Assembly (NCBI RefSeq): GCF_001458395.1
Contig: NZ_CYSR01000010.1
Coordinates: 1-64,000 of the forward strand
Reading direction: 5' to 3'
Source of the DNA: Leisingera aquaemixtae
GTDB taxonomy: Bacteria > Pseudomonadota > Alphaproteobacteria > Rhodobacterales > Rhodobacteraceae
DNA: 64,000 nt
Below, one piece after another: positions 53,279 through 62,000 of the stretch. The position numbers and the translations under genes are program-made. The notes below the pieces were generated by a model. That model saw nothing but the letters and a program-made list of their open reading frames with translations, made no database searches and was not told the origin of the DNA. The first letter of the stretch is position 1; every line of letters starts with the position of its first letter.

Positions 53279-53664
53279 CGTAATAGGGGCAGGGGCTCCC
53301 GCGCCTGTGACGCAGCATCAAAGATGCCGCGCCAAGCCTTGGGCCCGGCGCCGCTGGCGCGGCGCGGGCGGGCAGCTGCAATTGACCATTCTGCTTCACC
53401 TTTGCCCAAATACTCCCGCCGGAGGCGCGCCGTGCGTCAGCACGGCGCTTGGCCCAACGCAGCGCGGCGGGCTGGCGTCCGCCAGCGGGCCATAGCAGCG
53501 GCGGGAGAGCTTTGTGGAAGAAGGGCTTATGCTGAGAAGCGGTTCAGGGGCAGGTTTGCCCTGAACGCGCCTGTTCGATGGTATTGCCCCTGAAACCGCA
53601 TCAAGGGCAAGCGGCCGCGCCTTGCGCGGCCCTTGATCCGGCCTCAGGCGCGTGCGGCAAAAGA
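53279..53664. other. Intergenic region with dispersed element and G/C hairpins
   Basis: No gene is visible in about 390 bp. GGCCGCGC-CTT-GCGCGGCC (53613-53631) is a perfect 8-bp stem. The dispersed element copy 4 is at 53394-53415. Confidence 0.6.
53394..53415 (-). repeat. Dispersed intergenic element, copy 4 (diverged)
   Basis: On the minus strand GAGTATTT, then GGGC, then AAAGGTGAAG; one base differs from the other copies in the ATGAAG part. Confidence 0.65.
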
Positions 53665-53693
53665 AAACCCGCCGCGTTTTGGGCGGCGGGTTT
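53665..53693 (-). terminator. Terminator of ilvD
   Basis: On the minus strand AAACCCGCCGC and GCGGCGGGTTT (11-bp stem, 7-nt loop), then TCTTTTG. 24 bp after the ilvD stop. Confidence 0.88.
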
Positions 53694-53717
53694 AAAGAGT
53701 TGTGCCAGGGTGCTGCC

Positions 53718-55562
53718 TCAGTCTTCGTCAGGCAGCGCGCGCACGGCGCCTTTGGCCGCCGAAGTTGCCAGCAGCGCATAGGCCTTCAGCGCCTTGGAAA
53801 CCTTGCGCTTGCGCGGCTCGGCGGGTTTCCAGCCCTTGGCGTCCTGCTCCTCGCGGCGTGCCGCCAACTCTTCGTCGGAGACCGCCAGGTGGATCGAGCG
53901 ATTGGGGATGTCGATCTCGATCTTGTCGCCCTGGCGCACCAGGCCGATGGTGCCGCCCTCGGCTGCCTCGGGGGAGACATGGCCGATCGACAGGCCGGAG
54001 GTGCCGCCGGAGAAGCGCCCGTCGGTCAGCAGCGCGCAGGCTTTGCCCAGGCCCTTCGATTTCAGGTAGGAGGTCGGGTAGAGCATCTCCTGCATGCCCG
54101 GACCGCCGCGCGGGCCTTCATAACGGATCACCACCACGTCGCCTTCCTTGACCTTGCCGGTCAGGATATCATTCACCGCCGCGTCCTGGCTTTCGCAGAC
54201 ATGGGCGGTGCCGGTGAACTTGAGGATACTTTCATCGACACCCGCGGTTTTCACGATGCAGCCGTCCTGCGCGATATTGCCGAACAGCACTGCCAGCCCG
54301 CCGTCCTGACTGAAGGCGTGCTCCTTGGCGCGGATCACGCCGTTTTGACGGTCGGTGTCCAGCTCCTTGTAGCGGTTGGCCTGCGAAAACGCCTGGGTGG
54401 TGCGGACGCCGCCGGGGGCAGCCTTGAAAAGCTCCTCGGCCTCCGGGTTGTTAGCGACCTTGATGTCCCACTTGGCAATCGCCTCGCCCATGGTGGCGGT
54501 ATGCACGGTGTGGCAGTCATTGTGCAACAGGCCTGCACGGCTCAGTTCGCCCAGGATCGAGAAGATGCCGCCCGCCCGGTGCACGTCCTCCATATGGACG
54601 TTGTGAATGTTGGGCGCCACCTTGCAGAGGCAGGGTACTTTGCGGCTCAACTGGTCCATGTGGGACATGTTGAAATCGACCTCGCCCTCGTTGGCGATGG
54701 CCAAGAGGTGCAGCACGGTGTTGGTGGAGCCGCCCATGGCGATATCCAGGCTCATCGCGTTTTCAAACGCCTCAAACGTGGCGATCTCGCGCGGCAGCAG
54801 GCCCTTTTCCTCGTCCTGGTAGTGGCGCTTGGTGATCTCGACGATCTTGCGGCCGGCCTCCAGGAACAGCCCCTTGCGGTCGGCGTGGGTCGCCAGTGTC
54901 GAGCCGTTGCCCGGCAGCGCCAGCCCCAGGGCCTCGGCCAGGCAGTTCATCGAGTTGGCGGTGAACATGCCCGAGCACGACCCGCAGGTCGGGCAGGCGT
55001 TTTCCTCGATGTGCTTCACCTGCTCGTCGGTGAACTTGTCATCCGCCGCCGCGACCATGGCGTCCACCAGGTCGATCTTTTTCATGTCCAGATCGGCGAT
55101 GTCGATCTTGCCGGCTTCCATCGGGCCGCCGGAAACGAAGATCGCCGGGATGTTCAGCCGCATCGCGGCCATTAGCATCCCCGGAGTGATCTTGTCGCAG
55201 TTGGAGATGCAGACCATGGCGTCGGCGCAATGGGCGTTGACCATGTATTCGACGCTGTCGGCGATCACCTCGCGCGAGGGCAGCGAGTAGAGCATCCCGT
55301 CATGGCCCATGGCGATGCCGTCATCCACCGCGATGGTGTTGAACTCCTTGGCGACGCCGCCGGCCGCCTCGACCTCGCGGGCGACCATCTGGCCCAGGTC
55401 CTTGAGGTGGACGTGGCCGGGCACGAACTGGGTGAAGGAGTTGACGATGGCGATGATCGGCTTGCCGAAATCATCGTCCTTCATGCCGGTGGCGCGCCAC
55501 AATCCGCGCGCGCCCGCCATGTTGCGGCCATGGGTGGAGGTTCTGGATCGGTACTTTGGCAT
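53718..55562 (-). CDS. ilvD: Dihydroxy-acid dehydratase
   Basis: 614 aa from ATG 55562 ([26 protein letters not shown], shown here only in part: residues 1-8 and on); normal family length. Cluster Cys in [12 protein letters not shown] and [20 protein letters not shown]-terminal [23 protein letters not shown]. Makes branched-chain 2-oxoacids; complements the leucine genes 33 kb away. An extension to 55598 has no ribosome site. Confidence 0.97.
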   Translation of the reverse strand: MPKYRSRTSTHGRNMAGARGLWRATGMKDDDFGKPIIAIVNSFTQFVPGHVHLKDLGQMVAREVEAAGGVAKEFNTIAVDDGIAMGHDGMLYSLPSREVIADSVEYMVNAHCADAMVCISNCDKITPGMLMAAMRLNIPAIFVSGGPMEAGKIDIADLDMKKIDLVDAMVAAADDKFTDEQVKHIEENACPTCGSCSGMFTANSMNCLAEALGLALPGNGSTLATHADRKGLFLEAGRKIVEITKRHYQDEEKGLLPREIATFEAFENAMSLDIAMGGSTNTVLHLLAIANEGEVDFNMSHMDQLSRKVPCLCKVAPNIHNVHMEDVHRAGGIFSILGELSRAGLLHNDCHTVHTATMGEAIAKWDIKVANNPEAEELFKAAPGGVRTTQAFSQANRYKELDTDRQNGVIRAKEHAFSQDGGLAVLFGNIAQDGCIVKTAGVDESILKFTGTAHVCESQDAAVNDILTGKVKEGDVVVIRYEGPRGGPGMQEMLYPTSYLKSKGLGKACALLTDGRFSGGTSGLSIGHVSPEAAEGGTIGLVRQGDKIEIDIPNRSIHLAVSDEELAARREEQDAKGWKPAEPRKRKVSKALKAYALLATSAAKGAVRALPDED

Positions 55563-55696
55563 CAGGCTGGTTCCCTTAGTCTTTGCCCTCAGGGACACGA
55601 TTTGCGCAATAAAGGCAACCGGGCGGGGCTCTCTTCGGTAATAATGGCGCAGATTGCGCCGGATTTCAGTGGCGAAATGTCTCTGGCGGTCTGTCC

Positions 55697-56875
55697 TCAG
55701 GCGCGGACCGGGACGGGTTCGGGGGGCTTCAGCCAGTGATTCACCGCAAGCCCCAGCACCAGCGCCCAGAACGGCGCGCCGATTCCCAGGAAGCTGATGC
55801 CGGAGACCGTTGTCATGAAGGTGATCAATGCCGCCTCACGCCCCTGCGGTTCCGCCAGCGCGGACGACAGGCTGTTGCCGATGGTGGCCAGTAGCGCCAG
55901 GCCCGCAACGGTGGCGACCAGCGCCTTGGGGGCGATCAGGAACAGGCTGATCACAGTGGCGCCGCCCATGCCCACCAGGATGTAGAATAGGCCGGTCATC
56001 ACGCCTGCCAGATAGCGGGTCTTGGGATTCTCGTCCGCCTCCGGGCCTGCGCCGATGGCGGCGGTGATGGCGGCGAGGTTAAAGGCAAAGCCGCCGAAGG
56101 GGGCCAGGATCAGCGAGGCCAGGCCGGTGACGGTGAGGCTGGCGGACACCGGCGGTTCATAGCCGCAGGCCTTCAGCGCCACCACACCGGGCATGTTCTG
56201 CGAGGACATGGTGACGATGTAGAGCGGCAGACCGATGCCGATCAGCACCGGCAGCGAGAAGGCGGGCATCACGAACTCCGGCCGGGCCAGGCCCAGATCG
56301 AGTGCTTCAAGACTGCCGAATGCTCCGGTGCCTGTGCACCACGCCACACCTGCGGCCAGAACCGCGGGAATGGTGTAGCGGGGGAACAACTTGCGCCCGG
56401 CCAAGAAAGTGAGGCCCATTATGGCGACCAGCGCGATGTCACTTTGCAGCGACGTAAAGGCCGAAAGCCCGAACTGGAACAGGATGCCCGCCAGCATGGC
56501 GCTGGCCAGGCTGTCTGGGATCAGCCGGGAGAGGGCGGCGAACCAGCCGGTGAGGCCGGTGAGGGTCAGCAGGACCGCGCAGAGCAGGAAGGCGCCCACC
56601 GCCTCCGCCAGCGGCACACCATTGAGGCTGACCGCCAGCAGCGCCGCGCCGGGGGTAGACCACGCCGTCAGGATCGGCATCCGGTAGACCAGCGACACGA
56701 TCAGGCTGGTGAGTCCCATCCCCAGGCCAAGCACCAGCATCCAGCTGTTGGCCTGGGACTGGGTCGCGCCCACGGCCTCAATCGCCTGAAAGATGATGGC
56801 GACGGACCCGGTATAGCCAACCAGCACTGCCACCGCGCCGGAGACGATATGCGAAAGCTTCAGATCCTTGAGCAT
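55697..56875 (-). CDS. BenE-family benzoate/aromatic acid symporter
   Basis: 392 aa from ATG 56875 ([20 protein letters not shown]; earlier ATG 56938 would read through the operators). About 12 helices; conserved [20 protein letters not shown], and a late [16 protein letters not shown]. BenE proteins import benzoate or related acids. No aromatic degradation genes are adjacent, so the substrate is open. Divergent from an XRE-cupin regulator. Confidence 0.87.
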   Translation of the reverse strand: MLKDLKLSHIVSGAVAVLVGYTGSVAIIFQAIEAVGATQSQANSWMLVLGLGMGLTSLIVSLVYRMPILTAWSTPGAALLAVSLNGVPLAEAVGAFLLCAVLLTLTGLTGWFAALSRLIPDSLASAMLAGILFQFGLSAFTSLQSDIALVAIMGLTFLAGRKLFPRYTIPAVLAAGVAWCTGTGAFGSLEALDLGLARPEFVMPAFSLPVLIGIGLPLYIVTMSSQNMPGVVALKACGYEPPVSASLTVTGLASLILAPFGGFAFNLAAITAAIGAGPEADENPKTRYLAGVMTGLFYILVGMGGATVISLFLIAPKALVATVAGLALLATIGNSLSSALAEPQGREAALITFMTTVSGISFLGIGAPFWALVLGLAVNHWLKPPEPVPVRA

Positions 56876-56913
56876 GCGGGTTTTCCTCTGGCGCCGGATC
56901 GGGTAGGGATTTC

Positions 56914-56955
56914 GTGCGTTATAGCGCACATTACACATTGTGCGTTATAACGCAC
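56914..56955. promoter_or_regulatory. Twin operators between benE-like gene and XRE-cupin regulator
   Basis: GTGCGTTATAGCGCAC at 56914-56929 (one pair imperfect) and the perfect palindrome GTGCGTTATAACGCAC at 56940-56955, centres 26 bp apart. Both lie in the shared divergent promoter. Very probably bound by the XRE protein. Confidence 0.8.
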
Positions 56956-56979
56956 AAGGCTTATTAACGGGCAGAGACA

Positions 56980-57540
56980 ATGAGCGATTACGGCATCACC
57001 CTGAACCTGCGGGAAATCCGGTCGGCGGCGGGGCTTAGCCTCAGCAAGGCAGCGGAGATTACCGGTGTCAGCAAGGCGATGCTGGGGCAGATCGAGCGCG
57101 GCGAATCGAGCCCGACAATTGCCACCCTGTGGAAGATCGCCAAGGGGTTCCACCTGCCGCTGACCGCCCTGATCGGCGCGGCAACCCGGCCCGTGGGGGA
57201 GGCTGCCGGCGTCTATGAAACCGTGCAGTTTCCCGGCAGCATCGGGGTCAAGATCGTCTTTCCCTTCGACCCGCTCCTGGGCGCCGAGACCTTTCAGGTC
57301 ACGCTGAAACCCGGCCAAAGCCACCAGTCGCAGCCGCATGATACCGGGGTGACCGAGGAGGTTTTTGTGCTGCATGGCTCGATGGAGGTGCTGAAGGACG
57401 GCGCGTGGGTAGCGCTGGAGGCAGGCCAAGGCCTGCGCTTTGCCGCCGACCAGCCGCACGGCTACCGCAGCCGCGAGACCGGCGCGGCCTTCCTGAACAT
57501 GCACCATTACCGGCAGGCGGCTCTGACGCAGCGGGACTGA
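56980..57540 (+). CDS. XRE-family regulator with C-terminal cupin domain
   Basis: 186 aa. Helix-turn-helix at about residues 8-62 (AAGLSLSKAAEITGVSKAMLGQIERGESSPTIATLWKIA, split in the family motif), cupin at about 100-180 (GQSHQSQPHDTGVTEEVFVLHG and QGLRFAADQPHGYRS). The cupin probably senses a small ligand, perhaps what the divergent transporter imports. The operators suggest control of both. Confidence 0.92.
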   Translation: MSDYGITLNLREIRSAAGLSLSKAAEITGVSKAMLGQIERGESSPTIATLWKIAKGFHLPLTALIGAATRPVGEAAGVYETVQFPGSIGVKIVFPFDPLLGAETFQVTLKPGQSHQSQPHDTGVTEEVFVLHGSMEVLKDGAWVALEAGQGLRFAADQPHGYRSRETGAAFLNMHHYRQAALTQRD

Positions 57541-57547
57541 TGTGCTT

Positions 57548-57590
57548 CACTTGTGCAATTTCCCCAGCAGCCCTACCACTTGCGCAAGTG
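57548..57590. promoter_or_regulatory. Pair of CACTTG-type symmetric elements upstream of the DMT gene
   Basis: A perfect 14-bp palindrome CACTTGCGCAAGTG at 57577-57590 and a degenerate copy CACTTGTGCAATTT at 57548-57561, 29 bp apart. They sit just after the XRE stop and before the DMT start at 57619. Confidence 0.5.
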
Positions 57591-57618
57591 ACTGAGTTTG
57601 CGGGATTTGGAGCCGGGA

Positions 57619-58473
57619 ATGGATACGCTGCGCGGAAGCCTCCTGATGGTGCTGGCCATGGCGGCCTTTGCGCTGGAGGACATGTTCGTCAAATCCGCAG
57701 CCGCCAGCCTGCCGGTGGGGCAGATCCTGATCCTGTTCGGCCTTGGCGGCATGGTCCTTTTTGCTGCGATGGCGCGTGCGCAAGGGCACGCCCCCTGGCA
57801 CCCGGGCTTTGGCACGCGCCCGATGCTGCTGCGCTCCCTGTCTGAGGTCGCGGGACGCCTGTGTTACACTCTGGCGATCGCGCTGACGCCACTGTCCTCG
57901 GCCTCGGCCATTTTGCAGGCCACACCGCTGGTGGTGGCAGCCGGGGCGGTGGTGTTCTTTGGTGAAACCGTCGGCTGGCGGCGCTGGCTGGCGATCGGGC
58001 TGGGCTTTGCCGGGGTGCTGCTGATCCTGCGCCCGGGGCTCAGCGGCTTTGAGCCCGCCTCGCTGTTTGCGGTGGCCGGCACGCTGGGGTTTGCGGGCCG
58101 CGATCTGGCCACCCGCGCTGCCCCCAAGGATATGAGCAACAACCAGCTGGGGTTTCTGGGCTTTGCCATGCTGGTGGTTGCCGGTGCAATTGCGCTGGGC
58201 TGGACGGGCGGCGCGGTCTGGCCGGCACCGCGCAACTGGCTGGATATCGCGGCGGCGACAGTGATCGGCGTCATTGCCTATAACGCCTTGTCCGGCGCGA
58301 TGCGGGCGGGGGAAATCTCTGTCATCGCGCCGTTCCGGTACACAAGGCTGGTCTTTGCCATGGTGCTGGGGGTGCTGGTGTTCGGCGAGCAGCCCGATGC
58401 GATGACCCTGATCGGCAGCGCGGTGATCGTGGCCAGTGGTGTTTTCACGCTGCTGCGCAGCCGCAAGGTGTGA
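57619..58473 (+). CDS. EamA/DMT-superfamily metabolite exporter
   Basis: 284 aa from ATG 57619, with GGAGCCGGGA before it; a TTG at 57598 would extend it by seven residues. Ten hydrophobic helices in two EamA repeats, each ending in a conserved block (ASAILQATPLVVAAGAVVFFGE in the first, APFRYTRLVFAMVLGVLVFGE in the second; both reported in part). Substrate unknown. Confidence 0.88.
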   Translation: MDTLRGSLLMVLAMAAFALEDMFVKSAAASLPVGQILILFGLGGMVLFAAMARAQGHAPWHPGFGTRPMLLRSLSEVAGRLCYTLAIALTPLSSASAILQATPLVVAAGAVVFFGETVGWRRWLAIGLGFAGVLLILRPGLSGFEPASLFAVAGTLGFAGRDLATRAAPKDMSNNQLGFLGFAMLVVAGAIALGWTGGAVWPAPRNWLDIAAATVIGVIAYNALSGAMRAGEISVIAPFRYTRLVFAMVLGVLVFGEQPDAMTLIGSAVIVASGVFTLLRSRKV

Positions 58474-58518
58474 GCGCCACCTTGCGCCCGCCGCCCTGCG
58501 GCCTTACATCTGCCGCCC

Positions 58519-58998
58519 ATGGCCAAAAAGCAGACATCAGACCCGAACTACAAGGTGATCGCCGAGAACCGGCGGGCGCGCTTCGATTATGCGATCGAGG
58601 ACGACATCGAGTGCGGCATTATGCTGGAAGGGTCCGAGGTCAAGGCGCTGCGCGGCAACGGCACCAATATCGCTGATAGCTACGCGGCGGTGGAGAATGG
58701 CGAGCTGTGGCTGGTGAACTCCTACATCCCGCCGTATGAGCAGGCCAAGGTGTTCAAGCATGAAGAGCGCCGCCGCCGCAAGCTCCTGGTGTCGCGCAAG
58801 GAACTGGCCGACCTGTGGAACCTGACCCAGCGCAAGGGGATGACCCTGGTGCCGCTGGTGATCTATTTCAACCACAAGGGCCGCGCCAAGATCAAACTGG
58901 GCATCGCCAAGGGCAAGAAGCTGCACGACAAGCGCGAAACCCAGGCCAAGCGCGACTGGGGCCGCCAAAAGCAGCGGCTGCTGAAGGACGCCCGGTAA
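58519..58998 (+). CDS. smpB: SsrA-binding protein
   Basis: 159 aa, full length. N-terminal [29 protein letters not shown], then [24 protein letters not shown], basic C-terminal tail [17 protein letters not shown]. Partner of tmRNA in rescue of stalled ribosomes. Start after a 46-bp gap from the DMT gene, which may be cotranscribed. Confidence 0.97.
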   Translation: MAKKQTSDPNYKVIAENRRARFDYAIEDDIECGIMLEGSEVKALRGNGTNIADSYAAVENGELWLVNSYIPPYEQAKVFKHEERRRRKLLVSRKELADLWNLTQRKGMTLVPLVIYFNHKGRAKIKLGIAKGKKLHDKRETQAKRDWGRQKQRLLKDAR

Positions 58999-59024
58999 CC
59001 CCCGGGACGAACGCGCGCAGATCC

Positions 59025-59047
59025 CTTTCATCTTTCCTAAAATACTC
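59025..59047 (-). repeat. Dispersed intergenic element, copy 5
   Basis: On the minus strand GAGTATTT, then TAG, then GAAAGATGAAAG. Lies 26 bp after the smpB stop, in opposite orientation. Confidence 0.75.
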
Positions 59048-59100
59048 GCGCCGCAGGCCAGCGCCGCAAGGCGCTGCTCCGTGGCTGCTGGCTATTGCAG

Positions 59101-59123
59101 TATCTGACTAAATAAGTCAGATA
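59101..59123. promoter_or_regulatory. Inverted repeat upstream of the 160-aa gene
   Basis: TATCTGACT, 5-nt A/T spacer, AGTCAGATA; perfect 9-bp arms. The core reads TGA-N9-TCA, a spacing used by RirA/IscR-type iron regulators in alphaproteobacteria. Ends 87 bp before ATG 59211. Confidence 0.55.
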
Positions 59124-59210
59124 AATTCTGCCCAGCAGATTCGCTTCTGGATCAGGCCCGGCCGGAGACGGCAGCCCGCCTGCTGCCCAAACTTCACCAG
59201 GGGAAAGCGA

Positions 59211-59693
59211 ATGAAAGAACCTTCGCATGAAGCCGCGCTGGCGGCGCACGGGTTTGACGCCTTTGAGACCGGGCTGCTGGCGGTACTACGGCAGTTTCTG
59301 CTGAGCCATGAGACACCGGACAGCCAGGCGTGGCAGCGGGCCTACATGGTGGCGGCGGAGCGCTGGGGGGAGGCCATCGGCCTGCCAGCGGCGCAGGCGC
59401 TGATGAAACTGCTGCGGGCGGTGCTGGACTGCCGGGACGGGCGGTTTACTTTCACCGATCCCTTTGACTTGGAGCTGCGCGGGACCGTAACGCCGGATGA
59501 AGCGGCACTGTTGCAGATGCTGCACCACATGCGCCGGGACCAGACGCCGGGCGCGCGCGAAGCCGTTGCCGAGGTCACCGGCGGGAAAATGGACCCGCAT
59601 GTGATCCGGGCGGGCCTCGCATTTGCGCACCGGTTTTCAGCAGGGCAGGCGGCGGCCCGGCCGGAAGCACCGCGTTTGCGGGTTGTGGCCTGA
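59211..59693 (+). CDS. Unknown cytoplasmic 160-aa protein
   Basis: Starts after AGGGGAAAGCGA. Mostly helical with no signal peptide. Features DAFETGLLAVLRQFLLSHETPD near the start and PDEAALLQMLHHMRRDQTPGARE near residue 110, ending in a variable, Ala/Arg-rich tail. No family recognised. The operator-like site upstream suggests it is regulated, perhaps by iron. Confidence 0.7.
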   Translation: MKEPSHEAALAAHGFDAFETGLLAVLRQFLLSHETPDSQAWQRAYMVAAERWGEAIGLPAAQALMKLLRAVLDCRDGRFTFTDPFDLELRGTVTPDEAALLQMLHHMRRDQTPGAREAVAEVTGGKMDPHVIRAGLAFAHRFSAGQAAARPEAPRLRVVA

Positions 59694-59766
59694 GGCCTTG
59701 GGAAACGGCCAGCCGACCTGCTTGATGCGGGCCAGAAGCGGCAAAGGCCGGATCGGCCTGCGGGCA

Positions 59767-60975
59767 TCACTGATGGCGGGTTATGTATTCCGTGATCTTC
59801 TCCCGGCCCAGCAGGCGCTTGCGCGATGCCAGCGAGGGGCCGGCAAAGACGATCCGCAGGCTGTCGATCTCCAGCAGCGGCGGCAGCGCCGCAGCGGGCA
59901 GGCCGATCACCCGCAGAATCGCCAGCTTCCTCAAGCCGGTCAGCGGCGTCAGGTCGCGGATGCCGGTCCCGGATATGCTGAGCTCCCACAGGTCGTCCAT
60001 GCTCTGGACCCCGTCCAGCTCCGCGACCGCGGTGTTGGTCAGCGAAAGCTCGCGCAGGTTCTTGCCCGCCAGCGGTTCCAGGCTGGCGACTGCGGTGCCT
60101 TTCAGGGTCAGCTTACGCAGTGCGCTCAGACCCGCTAGCGGGGCGATGTCGCTGACTTGGGTTCCGTCCAGCGCCAGTTCATTCAGGCTGGCCGCATCCG
60201 CAATCGGCGCCAGCTCCGCGACCGGCGTGTCCGACAGGATCAGGGTTTGCAGCGCCGGCTTGTTTTGCAGCCCTTCTAGGCTTTGCAGCCGGGTGCCATC
60301 GGCCCGCAGCATCTCCAGCCGGTCCGAGGCGGCCAGCGCGGCCACGCTTTCGACCGGGCAGTTGGAGATCCAGGCCACCCGCAGATTCGCGGCCGCCAGC
60401 GGGCTCAGGTCGGAAACCTGCGTGTTGAAGGCCAGAAAGACCTCCAGGTCTTGCAAGCCCTCCAGCGGACTCAGGTCGGTGACACCGGAATCGGCGATGT
60501 TCAGGCTTTGCAGCCGCGTCAGGCCGCGCGCAAAGGACAGGTCGGTGACCTCTTTGATTCCCCAGACCGACAGGTGTTCCAGCCCGGTCATGCTGGCCAG
60601 CGGGGTGAAATCCGGCGCGTGCACAGAATCAAGGCTCAGCCGCTTAAGCCCCGGCAGCCGGGTGAGCGGTGCGAGGTCCGGCGCGGTGATGCTGACCAGC
60701 GCCAGCCGCTCCAGCCCGGGCAGTGCCGCCAGCGGCGACAGGTCGACCGGCGCGTCAAACCGCAGGTCGGCCATCACTGTCAGCTCCCTCAGATGCGTGA
60801 ACCGTTCCAGCCCCTGCAAGTCCGGCGTATGGCGCCCGATCCTGATCTGTGCCTTCAAGTCATTGTCGTTAATACAAGTTTTTCCCATCTCCACGCAGCT
60901 TGCACGCAGCGCCTGGGGGCTGGCCAGGGAAAGGAAAACGAGGAGGGCTGAAAGAATGCGTCGAAAACCGGGCAT
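59767..60975 (-). CDS. Exported leucine-rich-repeat protein
   Basis: 402 aa from ATG 60975. Signal peptide MPGFRRILSALLVFLSLASPQALRA, a short Cys-containing cap (SCVEMGKTCINDND), then about 14 repeats of 21-23 residues of the internalin/SDS22 kind (LTDLSPLxGLxxLxxL; examples VTDLSPLEGLQDLEVF and VSDIAPLAGLSALRKL), and a short basic end. Periplasmic or surface; such solenoids mediate protein binding. Partner unknown. Confidence 0.85.
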   Translation of the reverse strand: MPGFRRILSALLVFLSLASPQALRASCVEMGKTCINDNDLKAQIRIGRHTPDLQGLERFTHLRELTVMADLRFDAPVDLSPLAALPGLERLALVSITAPDLAPLTRLPGLKRLSLDSVHAPDFTPLASMTGLEHLSVWGIKEVTDLSFARGLTRLQSLNIADSGVTDLSPLEGLQDLEVFLAFNTQVSDLSPLAAANLRVAWISNCPVESVAALAASDRLEMLRADGTRLQSLEGLQNKPALQTLILSDTPVAELAPIADAASLNELALDGTQVSDIAPLAGLSALRKLTLKGTAVASLEPLAGKNLRELSLTNTAVAELDGVQSMDDLWELSISGTGIRDLTPLTGLRKLAILRVIGLPAAALPPLLEIDSLRIVFAGPSLASRKRLLGREKITEYITRHQ

Positions 60976-61142
60976 GGCAATACGCCTCTGCAATAACAAG
61001 CTCAAACAGTGGTCCCTGTTTATTGCCGGCGCGTTAAAGGCCCGCAAGAATTTTGTAACCGCAGGTAGAGAGCGGGGATAGCTTGCACCGCTGTGCTGCC
61101 GGATGTACCCATGGCGCTATGTGCAGATAGGGAGACACTTTG

Positions 61143-61997
61143 ATGCAGGACGATCCGAAGACGCTGGTATCCACGGACTGGCTTGCCGCCCATCTGAAAG
61201 ACCCGGATTTGCGGGTGCTGGACGCGTCCTGGTATCTGCCGCAGCAGGGCCGCGACGCCCGGGCAGAGTATGAGGCTGCCCATATCCCCGGCGCGCGGTT
61301 CTTCGACATTGACGAGATTTCCGACAACCGCTCCGACCTGCCGCATATGGTGCCGCCGGTGGAGAAATTCATGTCCAAGCTGCGCGCCATGGGCGTGGGC
61401 GACGGCCACCAGGTGGTGATTTATGACGGCGCCGGCCTGTTTTCCGCCGCCCGCGTCTGGTGGCTGTTCCGGCTGATGGGCCAGGCCAATGTTGCTGTGC
61501 TGGACGGCGGTTTCCCGAAATGGCAGGCCGCAGGCCATCCGGTCGAGGACCTGCCGCCGGTGATCCGCGACCGCCATATGACCGTGCGGGTGCAGAACCA
61601 CATGGTGCGCGACGTGACCCAAGTGTCCGCGGCTGCCAAGCTGGGCGACCATGAGATCATCGACGCCCGCTCCGCTGAACGCTTCCGCGGCGACGCGCCG
61701 GAGCCGCGCGAGGGGCTGCGCGCAGGCCACATTCCGGGCTCCAAGAATGTGCCCTTTGGCCAGGTGCTGAATGCAGACGGCACCATGAAGGATGCCGATG
61801 GGCTGCGCGCCGCCTTTGAAGCTGCCGGCGTCGATCTGAGCAAACCTGCAATTACTTCCTGCGGATCGGGCGTTACTGCCGCCATCCTCAGCCTCGCTCT
61901 GGAGCGCATCGGCAAGACCGATCATGCGCTTTATGACGGGTCCTGGGTGGAATGGGGTGCCTTCCCGACCCTTCCCGTTGCTACCGGAGAGAACTGA
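61143..61997 (+). CDS. sseA: 3-mercaptopyruvate sulfurtransferase
   Basis: 284 aa from ATG 61143 (GGGAGA upstream). Two rhodanese domains: RVLDASWYLP and AHIPGARFFDIDEISD in the first, DARSAERFRGDAPEPREGLRAGHIPGS (shown in part) in the second. Active-site Cys240 in SCGSGVTA, the mercaptopyruvate-type CGSGVT loop. Transfers sulfur from 3-mercaptopyruvate to thiols or cyanide. The aminotransferase 4 bp downstream can make mercaptopyruvate from cysteine, a plausible functional link. Confidence 0.93.
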   Translation: MQDDPKTLVSTDWLAAHLKDPDLRVLDASWYLPQQGRDARAEYEAAHIPGARFFDIDEISDNRSDLPHMVPPVEKFMSKLRAMGVGDGHQVVIYDGAGLFSAARVWWLFRLMGQANVAVLDGGFPKWQAAGHPVEDLPPVIRDRHMTVRVQNHMVRDVTQVSAAAKLGDHEIIDARSAERFRGDAPEPREGLRAGHIPGSKNVPFGQVLNADGTMKDADGLRAAFEAAGVDLSKPAITSCGSGVTAAILSLALERIGKTDHALYDGSWVEWGAFPTLPVATGEN

Positions 61998-62000
61998 GCA

